Part shown: piece by piece, positions 32,884-40,918 of the stretch
Numbering within the stretch: position 1 is the stretch's first letter
How the letters are laid out: every line of letters begins with the position of its first letter
Origin: Streptomyces sp. V3I7
Lineage (GTDB): Bacteria > Actinomycetota > Actinomycetes > Streptomycetales > Streptomycetaceae
DNA: 64,000 nucleotides
NCBI RefSeq assembly: GCF_030817495.1
Contig: NZ_JAUSZK010000001.1
Coordinates: 5,435,001-5,499,000, forward strand
Direction: 5' to 3'
Translations under genes and position numbers: made by a program
Notes under the pieces: generated by a model
The model's input: the letters and a program-made list of their open reading frames with translations, nothing else
Database searches by the model: none
What the model was told of the DNA's origin: nothing

Positions 32884-33674
32884 CGGACGAGACCATGCGG
32901 CGTACGGCGCTCGTCGAGCTGTCCGACGTCAGCAAGCACTACGGCAATGTGCGCGCCCTCGAAGGTGTCTCCCTGGAGGTCAACGCGGGCGAGATCACCT
33001 GCGTCCTGGGCGACAACGGCGCGGGCAAGTCGACCCTGATCAAGATGATCGCCGGACTGCACCAGCACGACGGCGGCACCCTGCGCATCGAGGGCGAGGA
33101 GACCCGGCTCGGCTCCCCGCGCGAGGCCCTGGACCGCGGCATCGCCACGGTCTACCAGGACCTCGCGGTCGTGCCGCTCATGCCGGTGTGGCGCAACTTC
33201 TTCCTCGGCTCCGAGCCCCGCAAGGGTTTCGGCCCCTTCAAGCGCATGGACGTCGACTTCATGCGCCGCACCGCCCGCGCCGAACTGCTGCGCATGGGCA
33301 TCGACCTGCGCGACGTGGACCAGCCCATCGGCACCCTGTCCGGCGGCGAGCGCCAGTGCGTGGCCATCGCGCGCGCGGTGTACTTCGGCGCGAAGGTCCT
33401 GGTGCTGGACGAGCCGACGGCGGCCCTCGGCGTGAAGCAGTCCGGTGTGGTCCTGAAATATGTGGCGGCGGCACGTGACCAGGGTCTGGGTGTTGTTCTC
33501 ATCACCCACAACCCGCACCACGCGTACCTGGTCGGCGATCGTTTCGTGCTGCTGAAGCGCGGTGCCATGGTGGGCAGCCACACCCGTGACGCGATCACGC
33601 TGGAGGAGCTGACACGCCAGATGGCAGGCGGGAACGACCTCGACGATCTCCGCCACGAACTCCAGCGCGGCTGA
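32880..33674 (+). CDS. Sugar ABC transporter ATPase, single domain
   Basis: 264 residues. Walker [13 protein letters not shown] (about 43-54), Q-loop in VYQDLAVVP, signature [15 protein letters not shown], Walker [13 protein letters not shown] and switch histidine in LITHNPHH. Most CUT2 importers use a double ATPase of about 500 residues (RbsA, MglA); this one is a single domain like FrcA, so it must act as a homodimer. It is the last gene of the transporter operon and is followed by a strong hairpin. Confidence 0.93.
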   Translation: MTDETMRRTALVELSDVSKHYGNVRALEGVSLEVNAGEITCVLGDNGAGKSTLIKMIAGLHQHDGGTLRIEGEETRLGSPREALDRGIATVYQDLAVVPLMPVWRNFFLGSEPRKGFGPFKRMDVDFMRRTARAELLRMGIDLRDVDQPIGTLSGGERQCVAIARAVYFGAKVLVLDEPTAALGVKQSGVVLKYVAAARDQGLGVVLITHNPHHAYLVGDRFVLLKRGAMVGSHTRDAITLEELTRQMAGGNDLDDLRHELQRG

Positions 33675-33695
33675 CCTCTCGACGAGCCCCGCGAC

Positions 33696-33726
33696 CGGCC
33701 ACCGGGTGCCCCGCGCCCGGTGGCCG
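33696..33726 (+). terminator. Terminator after the ABC transporter operon
   Basis: CGGCCACCGGG, 9-nt loop, CCCGGTGGCCG: a perfect 11-bp stem 22 bp after the ATPase stop, no U-tract. It separates the transporter operon from the ROK gene. Confidence 0.7.
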
Positions 33727-33776
33727 ACGCACGCTCCCCGTCGCTCACGCGTACCCCGCCCACGCGCGCGGTGAGG

Positions 33777-33793
33777 CAGAATCGGGCCTGATG
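33777..33793 (+). promoter_or_regulatory. -10 and leaderless start of the ROK gene
   Basis: CAGAAT (33777-33782) lies 8 nt before the ATG at 33791, so the transcript may begin at or next to the start codon. No ribosome site is visible. Confidence 0.45.
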
Positions 33794-34936
33794 AGCACCT
33801 ACGGCAACTTCAGCGCCCCCATCGGCTCCCGGCGCGCCACCGCCCTGCGGACCGTGGGCACCCGGGAACGCCGCTCCCACCTGACGGCGCCCCGCGTACC
33901 CACGGTGGGCATCGACATCGGCGGCACCAAGGTCATGGCCGGTGTCGTCGACGCCGACGGCAACATCCTGGAGAAGGTCCGCGCGGAGACCCCGGACAAG
34001 TCGAAGAGCCCCCAGGTCGTCGAGGACACCATCGTCGAGCTGGTCCTGGACCTGTCCGACCGGCACGACGTGCACGCGGTCGGCATCGGCGCGGCCGGCT
34101 GGGTCGACGCCGACCGCAACCGCGTGCTGTTCGCGCCCCACCTGTCGTGGCGCAACGAGCCGCTGCGCGACCGCATCTCCGCCCGCCTGTCGGTGCCGGT
34201 GCTCGTCGACAACGACGCCAACACCGCAGCCTGGGCCGAGTGGCGCTTCGGCGCCGGCCGCGGCGAGGATCACCTCGTCATGATCACGCTCGGCACCGGC
34301 ATCGGCGGCGCGATCCTGGAGGACGGCCAGGTCAAGCGCGGCAAGTTCGGCGTCGCGGGCGAGTTCGGCCATATGCAGGTCGTGCCCGGCGGCCACCGCT
34401 GCCCGTGCGGCAACCGCGGCTGCTGGGAGCAGTACAGCTCCGGCAACGCGCTCGTCCGCGAGGCCAAGGAGCTGGCCGCCGCCGACTCCCCGGTGGCGTA
34501 CGGGATCATCGAGCACGTCAAGGGCAACATCGGCGACATCAGCGGCCCGATGATCACCGAGCTGGCCCGCGAGGGCGACGCGATGTGCATCGAGCTGCTC
34601 CAGGACATCGGCCAGTGGCTCGGCGTCGGCATCGCCAACCTGGCGGCCGCGCTCGACCCCTCCTGCTTCGTGATCGGCGGCGGCGTCTCGGCCGCCGACG
34701 ACCTGCTCATCGGCCCCGCGCGCGACGCCTTCAAGCGCCACCTCACCGGCCGCGGCTACCGCCCCGAGGCCCGCATCACCCGCGCCCAGCTCGGCCCCGA
34801 GGCCGGTATGGTCGGCGCCGCCGACCTCGCCCGCCTGGTCGCCCGCCGCTTCCGGCGCGCCAAGCGGCGCCGGGTCGAGCGGTACGAACGCTACGAGCGG
34901 TACGCCGAGTCCCGCCGCACCCAGGACACCGCATGA
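33791..34936 (+). CDS. ROK-family sugar kinase (glucokinase-like)
   Basis: 381 residues. VGIDIGGTKVMAGVVD is the phosphate-1 loop. DNDANTAAWAEWRFGAG holds the catalytic Asp, TLGTGIGGAI the phosphate-2 loop, and GEFGHMQVVPGGHRCPCGNRGCWEQYSSG the ROK signature with the zinc-binding HxxxCxCGxxGCxE-type motif. No HTH domain is present, so it is an enzyme rather than a ROK repressor. It would phosphorylate the incoming sugar. The C-terminus has an unusual basic tail rich in Arg and Tyr (ERYERYERY). The next gene overlaps by ATGA. Confidence 0.92.
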   Translation: MSTYGNFSAPIGSRRATALRTVGTRERRSHLTAPRVPTVGIDIGGTKVMAGVVDADGNILEKVRAETPDKSKSPQVVEDTIVELVLDLSDRHDVHAVGIGAAGWVDADRNRVLFAPHLSWRNEPLRDRISARLSVPVLVDNDANTAAWAEWRFGAGRGEDHLVMITLGTGIGGAILEDGQVKRGKFGVAGEFGHMQVVPGGHRCPCGNRGCWEQYSSGNALVREAKELAAADSPVAYGIIEHVKGNIGDISGPMITELAREGDAMCIELLQDIGQWLGVGIANLAAALDPSCFVIGGGVSAADDLLIGPARDAFKRHLTGRGYRPEARITRAQLGPEAGMVGAADLARLVARRFRRAKRRRVERYERYERYAESRRTQDTA

Positions 34937-35514
34937 CCACCACCCTGCCCCGCCAGGCCACCGCCCCGGACGAACCGACCCGGCCCCCGGAGAGCCGCGG
35001 CCACATGATCCGCCGCAGGGCCCTCACCCTGCTGACCATCGTGCTGCTCATCGGCGTCCCGGCCGGCTACCTGGTGATCTCCGCCAACCAGAGCCGCGCC
35101 AGCGGCAGGGACAAGGAGGCGAAGTACTCGGCGACCGGCCTCACCGCGGGCTGGCCGTCCAGGGTCCAGCGCCGCCTGTACCAGGTGAACGTGCCCATCC
35201 CGGCCGATCCCATCGCCTACTACGAGACGAACAACTGGAAGACCAGCCGTCTCTACGTCCAGTTCCGCACCAACCCCGCCGGACTGGACACGTTCCTCGA
35301 GGCGACGGGCGTCGACCGGGACGACCTGAAGAAGGGCGAGCTGAGCATCGGCGCCCGCGACCGCGAGGTCACCGGCTGGGACTTCCGCGGCCTCGGCCCC
35401 TGGTACGGCTTCGTGCGCAAGCGGAAGAACCCGGCGCCCACCCTGGACGTGGTCGTGAACCTGTCCGACCCGAAGTCCCCGACCGTGTACGTCGTCTCCC
35501 GCACGATCCCCTGA
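34933..35514 (+). CDS. Single-pass membrane protein of unknown function
   Basis: 193 residues. A 25-residue hydrophilic N-terminus, one transmembrane helix (ALTLLTIVLLIGVPAGYLVI, about 30-49), then an extracellular domain with YETNNWKTSRLYVQFRTNP and a Trp-rich part (VTGWDFRGLGPWYGFVRKRK). No enzyme motifs. It overlaps the ROK gene by ATGA, so it is translationally coupled to it; its relation to sugar use is unknown. Confidence 0.75.
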   Translation: MTTTLPRQATAPDEPTRPPESRGHMIRRRALTLLTIVLLIGVPAGYLVISANQSRASGRDKEAKYSATGLTAGWPSRVQRRLYQVNVPIPADPIAYYETNNWKTSRLYVQFRTNPAGLDTFLEATGVDRDDLKKGELSIGARDREVTGWDFRGLGPWYGFVRKRKNPAPTLDVVVNLSDPKSPTVYVVSRTIP

Positions 35515-35630
35515 CGGGTCGGCCGGACCGGTCCGACCGGCTCAGGGCGGCCGCCGGGGCCGATTGTCAGACCCCGCCCGTACAGTCGAAGACGTCTGAT
35601 CCGACACACGGGCGGGAGGTGGCAGAACGT

Positions 35631-38474
35631 ATGAGCGGTACGGCCGTGGTGGCCGCGCGCACGGGGGGAGCCCGGGCGAACCGGGAAGCGCGGGAACGGG
35701 CCCCGCTGCACCTGCCCGCCGTCTATCTGCCCGCACCCCTCCCGCGCGACGGCCGGATCGCCTTCTGGGACCCCGACGGCGACGCGCTGCCCACCGGCGC
35801 GGGCGACGAGCTGACCGTCGTACGACCGCACGGCGCGGGCGTACGACGACGGACCGTCCCCGCACTGACCCTGCCGCTCGACGAGGCCCTGCCGCTGCTC
35901 GTGCGCGCCCGGCACGACCCGGCCGCCCACCCGGCCACCGCCTGCTGGGGCGCCGCCGCCCTGCACGCACTGCGGCTCGCCGCCCGCGGCCGGCTGCTGC
36001 CCGGCCTCACCCCGAGCGGACACGACGCCTGGCGCGCCGGACCCCTGGAACCCGACGACATCGCCCACCTGCGCGCGGTGGCCGCCGCCCTGCCCGCCGA
36101 GGGCCACGCCGTGCCGCTGGAGGGCCCCGGCCCACTGCGGCTGCCCGAACCGGAAGCACTGGTGCGCTCCTTCCTGGACGCGGTCGCCGACACCCTGCCG
36201 CGCACCCCGGCCGCGCCGTACGCCTCCGGCCGCCCCTTCGCCGCGCGCGGGGCCCAGGCACTGCCCGACGCCCACGACTGGGCGGCGGAGGTCGCCGCGG
36301 GGATGGACGCGGGCGTGCGTATCTCGCTGCGCCTGGACCTCTCCGCGTACGAGCTCTTCGACGGCGGCGACGGCGCCCCGCGCGCGGGCGCCGCGATCGT
36401 CCAGGTGCACAGCCTCGCCGACCCCACTCTGGTGTGCGACGCGGCCGCCCTGTGGGCGGGGGAGACCGGCTCGGCGTTCGGGCCCCGCGCGCGCGTGGAC
36501 GCCGCCCTCGCCGTACGCCGCGCCGCCCGCGTGTGGGCGCCGCTGGAGCGGCTGGCCGACCAGGACGTGCCCGACGTGCTGGCCCTGTCCGAGGAGGAAG
36601 TCGGCGACCTGCTCGGCGTGGCGGCCACCCGGCTCGCCGCGGCCGGGGTCGCCGTGCACTGGCCCCGGGACCTGGCGCAGGACCTCACCGCGACGGCCGT
36701 GGTCCGGACCGCGCCGGGCTCGGCGACCGACGGCACCGGCTTCTTCGAGAGCGAGGAACTGCTCCAGTTCCGCTGGCAGTTGGCGCTCGGCGGCGACCCG
36801 CTCAGCGACACCGAGATGGACGAGCTGGCCGAGGCCCACCGTCCCGTCGTCCGGCTGCGCGACCAGTGGGTCCTCGTCGACCCCGCGCTGGTCCGCAAGG
36901 CCCGCAAGCGCGAACTCGGTCTGCTCGACCCGGTCGACGCGCTGTCCGCCGCGCTCACCGGCACCGCCGAGGTGGACGGCGAGACCGTCGAGGCGGTGCC
37001 GACCGGTGCACTGGCCACCCTGCGCGACCGCCTCACCGCCGGCCTCAGGCCCGCCGATCCCCCGCCCGGCCTCAATGCCACCCTCCGCGACTACCAACTG
37101 CGCGGACTGGCCTGGCTCGACCTCATGACCTCCCTCGGCCTGGGCGGCTGCCTCGCCGACGACATGGGCCTCGGCAAGACGATCACCGTCATCGCCCTGC
37201 ACCTGAAGCGGGCGCGCACCGAGCCGACCCTGGTGGTCTGCCCCGCCTCCCTGCTCGGCAACTGGCAGCGGGAGATCACCCGGTTCGCCCCCGGCGTGCC
37301 CGTGCGCCGCTTCCACGGCCCGGACCGCACCCTGGACGGCCTGGAGGGCGGCTTCGTCCTCACCACGTACGGCACCATGCGCTCGACGGCGGCGCACCTC
37401 GCCGAGCAGCCCTGGGGCATGGTCGTCGCCGACGAGGCGCAGCACGTCAAGAACCCGTACTCGGCGACCGCCAAGGCGCTGCGCACGATCCCGTCCCCCG
37501 CGCGCGTGGCCCTCACCGGCACCCCGGTCGAGAACAACCTCTCCGAACTGTGGGCCCTGCTCGACTGGACCACCCCCGGACTCCTCGGCCCCCTGAAGTC
37601 CTTCCGCGCCCGGCACGCGCGCGCGGTGGAGAACGGAGAGGACGAGGAGGCGGTGGCCCGACTGGCCGCCCTGGTACGCCCGTTCCTCCTGCGCCGCCGG
37701 AAGTCAGACCCCGGCATCGTCCCCGAGCTGCCCCCGAAGACCGAGACGGACCACCCGGTCCCGCTCACCCGCGAACAGGCCGCCCTGTACGAGGCGGTGG
37801 TCCGCGAGTCGATGCAGACCATCGAGACAGCGGAGGGCATCGCCCGCCGCGGCCTGGTGCTCAAGCTGCTCGGCGCGCTCAAGCAGATCTGCGACCACCC
37901 CGCGCTGTACCTGAAGGAGGACGGCCCCACCCGCCACCTCTCCGCCCGCTCCGGAAAACTCGCCCTCCTCGACGAGCTGCTGGACACCGTCCTGTCCGAG
38001 GACGGCTCCGCCCTCGTCTTCACGCAGTACGTCGGCATGGCCCGCCTCATCACCGCCCACCTGGCCACCCGCGCGGTCCCCGTGGAACTGCTGCACGGCG
38101 GCACGCCGGTCCCGGAGCGCGAGCAGATGGTGGACCGCTTCCAGGACGGGCAGACCCCGGTCCTGGTCCTGTCCCTGAAGGCCGCCGGCACGGGCCTGAA
38201 CCTCACGCGAGCGAGCCACGTCGTCCACTTCGACCGCTGGTGGAACCCGGCCGTCGAGGAACAGGCCACCGACCGCGCCTACCGGATCGGCCAGACCCAG
38301 CCCGTCCAGGTCCACCGCCTGGTCACCGAGGGCACCGTAGAGGACCGCATCGCCGAGATGCTGGCCGCCAAGCGCGCCCTGGCCGACGCCATCCTCGGCT
38401 CCGGCGAGTCGGCCCTCACCGAACTGACGGACCGCGAGCTGTCCGACCTGGTCTCGCTGCGGAGGACACCATGA
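35631..38474 (+). CDS. SNF2-family DNA helicase/ATPase
   Basis: 947 residues. The N-terminal ~430 residues are the bacterial SNF2-associated region. SNF2 motifs follow: DDMGLGKTITVIAL (Walker A, about 509-522), VVCPASLLGNWQRE (Ia), DEAQHVKN (II, about 601), LTGTPVENNLSELW (III), then HelC with VFTQYVGMARLI and SHVVHFDRWWNPAVEEQATDRAYRIGQ (V-VI, about 861-888). Such proteins translocate on double-stranded DNA and are thought to act in repair or restart. ATG 35631 has GGGAGG 11 nt upstream; GTG 35619 overlaps that site. The next gene overlaps by ATGA. Confidence 0.93.
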   Translation: MSGTAVVAARTGGARANREARERAPLHLPAVYLPAPLPRDGRIAFWDPDGDALPTGAGDELTVVRPHGAGVRRRTVPALTLPLDEALPLLVRARHDPAAHPATACWGAAALHALRLAARGRLLPGLTPSGHDAWRAGPLEPDDIAHLRAVAAALPAEGHAVPLEGPGPLRLPEPEALVRSFLDAVADTLPRTPAAPYASGRPFAARGAQALPDAHDWAAEVAAGMDAGVRISLRLDLSAYELFDGGDGAPRAGAAIVQVHSLADPTLVCDAAALWAGETGSAFGPRARVDAALAVRRAARVWAPLERLADQDVPDVLALSEEEVGDLLGVAATRLAAAGVAVHWPRDLAQDLTATAVVRTAPGSATDGTGFFESEELLQFRWQLALGGDPLSDTEMDELAEAHRPVVRLRDQWVLVDPALVRKARKRELGLLDPVDALSAALTGTAEVDGETVEAVPTGALATLRDRLTAGLRPADPPPGLNATLRDYQLRGLAWLDLMTSLGLGGCLADDMGLGKTITVIALHLKRARTEPTLVVCPASLLGNWQREITRFAPGVPVRRFHGPDRTLDGLEGGFVLTTYGTMRSTAAHLAEQPWGMVVADEAQHVKNPYSATAKALRTIPSPARVALTGTPVENNLSELWALLDWTTPGLLGPLKSFRARHARAVENGEDEEAVARLAALVRPFLLRRRKSDPGIVPELPPKTETDHPVPLTREQAALYEAVVRESMQTIETAEGIARRGLVLKLLGALKQICDHPALYLKEDGPTRHLSARSGKLALLDELLDTVLSEDGSALVFTQYVGMARLITAHLATRAVPVELLHGGTPVPEREQMVDRFQDGQTPVLVLSLKAAGTGLNLTRASHVVHFDRWWNPAVEEQATDRAYRIGQTQPVQVHRLVTEGTVEDRIAEMLAAKRALADAILGSGESALTELTDRELSDLVSLRRTP

Positions 38475-40723
38475 CCGCCGCGGAAAACCGCCCGGGAGCC
38501 GCCGCCCGAGCAGCCCTGCGCGCAGCTCGACAGCGGGCGGAGGGAACCGGGGAGCAGACCGAGGGCACGACTCAGAGCGCGGGGGATGCGCCGGAGGCAC
38601 CGTCCGAGGACACGGAGAAGGGCGCTCCCGCAGCGCCCCAGGTACCGTCGACCGAGGAGTCGCGGCCCGGCGACGTGGCGCGGGCGGCGTTGCGGCTGGC
38701 CGTGGCCGAGGGAGGTCGTGCCGAGGCGGACTCGGTTGACCTGTGCGGCGGTTCGGCGGGTGATGCGGACGGCGAGGTGGTCGTACCTGCGCGGCCGGCT
38801 GTGAGCGAGACCGGTGAGCAGGCGCCCCGGGGCGTGGCCCATGGCCGGCCGGAGACGCCTGCGGCTGACGAGCCGAGGCCTGGGCACGTGGCTCGGGCGG
38901 CGCTTCGGCCGGCCGTGGCCGAGGGAGGCGCTGCCGGGGCCGAGACGCTTGCTGCCGGTGAGCCCAGGCCTGGCGACGTTGCCCGCGCGGCGTTGCGGCA
39001 GGCCGTGTCCGGGCGGCGGCGTGGTGGGGACGACGCCGAGGACGCCGAGTCGGTCGTGACGGGGGAGGAAGCAGCCGCTTCCGATGAACGAGCCGTACCG
39101 CCGCCGCACACCGCCCCTGCCGCCGACTCCGGTACCCGCCCAGGTGACGCCGCCCGCGAGGCGCTGCGAGCCGCGCGCAAGGAGGCGTCGAGGGTTGCGG
39201 CGGAGGCTCCTCGGCTACGACGGTCTGCCGGGCCCCGGCAGCAGCAGACCGCGCCGCCGAGCGGCGCCGGTACGACGGCCAGTGGCGTCGACAAGGGCCA
39301 AGTCGCTCGTGACATACGGACGTTCCTCGCCACCGCCTTCCGGATGCCGCCGATGACGGACGCCCCGGAGGGGGAGCAGCCGGAGGCCGACGCTCCGGCG
39401 ACGCCCCCCACACCCGCCGCCGCAACCGTCCCCGCCCCCACCATGGCCGCCCCCACCATGGCCACTCCTCACCGCGACGGCGAACTCCGCCGTACCTTCC
39501 CGGCCTTCCCGCCCCGCGGCTCTGCGGGCGAGGGCTTCGCCGAGAGCTGGTGGGGGAACGCCTGGGTGGCCGCGCTGGAGGAGGGTGCGCTGGACGTCAA
39601 GCGGCTGGCGCGCGGGCGCGGGTACGCGGAGCGGGGGCACGTGGACGCGATCACCGTGACGCCGGGGCTCGTCCTGGCGTACGTCCAGGGCAGCCGTCCG
39701 CGCCCGTACCGCGTGCAGGTGCGGCTGCGTACGTTCGGCGAGGCGGACTGGGAGCGCTTCCTGGGCGCGGCCGCCGGACGGCCCGGCGACATCGCCGCGC
39801 TGCTCGACAAGGAGCTGCCGCAGTCCCTGGCCGACTGCGGCGCACCCCTGCTGCCCGGCCCCGGCGAGCTGGAACCCCGGTGCAGTTGCCCCGACTCCGG
39901 GCACCCCTGCAAGCACGCCGCCGCCCTCTGCTACCAGACGGCACGGCTGCTCGACGCCGACCCCTTCGTGCTGTTCCTGCTGCGCGGCCGGGGCGAACGC
40001 GACCTGCTCGACGCGCTGTCCCGCCGCAACGCCGCCGCGGCCGCCCGCGCCGCGCGGGAGAGCCGGTCGGCCGCCCTGCCCGGCGTACGGGCGTCCGAGG
40101 CGCTCGCCGCGCGTGAACGACCGCCGCTGCTGCCCGGGCCGTTGCCAGTTCCCGCGCATCCGGAGCAGCCCCCGGTCTATCCGGCCGTGCCCGGCGGCCC
40201 GGACGCCTTCGCCCTGGACCAGCTGGCGACGGACGCGGCCGCCCGCGCCCACGCCCTGCTGGGCACCGGACGCGACCCGGTCGGCGGACTCACCCTGTGG
40301 CAGGACGCGGTACGCCTCGCCGCCGCCCGCCCCGGCTCCGGCCTGACCGCCGCCACCCGCGCGCTGTACTCCTCGCTGGCCACCGCCACCGACCGCACCC
40401 CGGCCGAGCTGGCGCGCGCGGTCGCCGCCTGGCGGCAGGGCGGCGCCGAGGGGCTCGCCGTCCTGGAGGAACCCTGGGACCCGCCCGCCGGCCGCTTCGA
40501 CCGCGCCCGCCCGCTCCTCCTCGCCGCCGACCTGCCCGCGTTCCGCCCCTGGCACAACCACCTCACCCACCCCCGCGGCCATCTCCAACTCCGCTTCGGC
40601 CGCGACGGGTTGTGGTACGCGTACGAATCGGAGCCGGGCCACGACGACTGGTGGCCCCGCGGCACACCGGACTGGGACCCGGTGGGCGCGCTGACGGGTC
40701 TGGGCATAGCGGACGACACATGA
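38471..40723 (+). CDS. SWIM zinc-finger protein with five N-terminal RPG repeats
   Basis: 750 residues. The SWIM motif C471-x-C473 ... C480-x-H482 (CSCPDSGHPCKH) follows a conserved domain FAESWWGNAWVAALEEG, which is typical of the SWIM partners of bacterial SNF2 helicases; SWIM fingers bind DNA or protein. Residues 1-330 are low-complexity Ala/Glu/Pro-rich and hold five copies of RPG-x-x-AR-x-ALR (at 7, 65, 136, 166 and 223), unlike anything in the C-terminal half. The gene overlaps the helicase gene by ATGA, so the two probably form one complex. Confidence 0.88.
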   Translation: MTAAENRPGAAARAALRAARQRAEGTGEQTEGTTQSAGDAPEAPSEDTEKGAPAAPQVPSTEESRPGDVARAALRLAVAEGGRAEADSVDLCGGSAGDADGEVVVPARPAVSETGEQAPRGVAHGRPETPAADEPRPGHVARAALRPAVAEGGAAGAETLAAGEPRPGDVARAALRQAVSGRRRGGDDAEDAESVVTGEEAAASDERAVPPPHTAPAADSGTRPGDAAREALRAARKEASRVAAEAPRLRRSAGPRQQQTAPPSGAGTTASGVDKGQVARDIRTFLATAFRMPPMTDAPEGEQPEADAPATPPTPAAATVPAPTMAAPTMATPHRDGELRRTFPAFPPRGSAGEGFAESWWGNAWVAALEEGALDVKRLARGRGYAERGHVDAITVTPGLVLAYVQGSRPRPYRVQVRLRTFGEADWERFLGAAAGRPGDIAALLDKELPQSLADCGAPLLPGPGELEPRCSCPDSGHPCKHAAALCYQTARLLDADPFVLFLLRGRGERDLLDALSRRNAAAAARAARESRSAALPGVRASEALAARERPPLLPGPLPVPAHPEQPPVYPAVPGGPDAFALDQLATDAAARAHALLGTGRDPVGGLTLWQDAVRLAAARPGSGLTAATRALYSSLATATDRTPAELARAVAAWRQGGAEGLAVLEEPWDPPAGRFDRARPLLLAADLPAFRPWHNHLTHPRGHLQLRFGRDGLWYAYESEPGHDDWWPRGTPDWDPVGALTGLGIADDT

Positions 40724-40918
40724 GCCGACGCGCGAACCGGTGACAGGAACGTCGACGACGTAGCCGTTCTCATCGAGGTCTCTTCACCGCACCGGAAGAG
40801 CCGACCGACCGCACAGTGACAGGTTCTGGTCAAAGACTTCTCCAAGCGCCGGACGCCCACTTCCTCTCATGGTCGGGTCACTTCCGACGGCTTGTCGATG
40901 CCCGTTTGGGAGGACCTG

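Noticed and set aside
36434..40723. Open frame of more than 1,400 codons over helicase and SWIM genes
   Set aside because: The first part is an out-of-frame shadow of the helicase rich in Arg/Gly/Pro; only the part from 38471 is a real gene.
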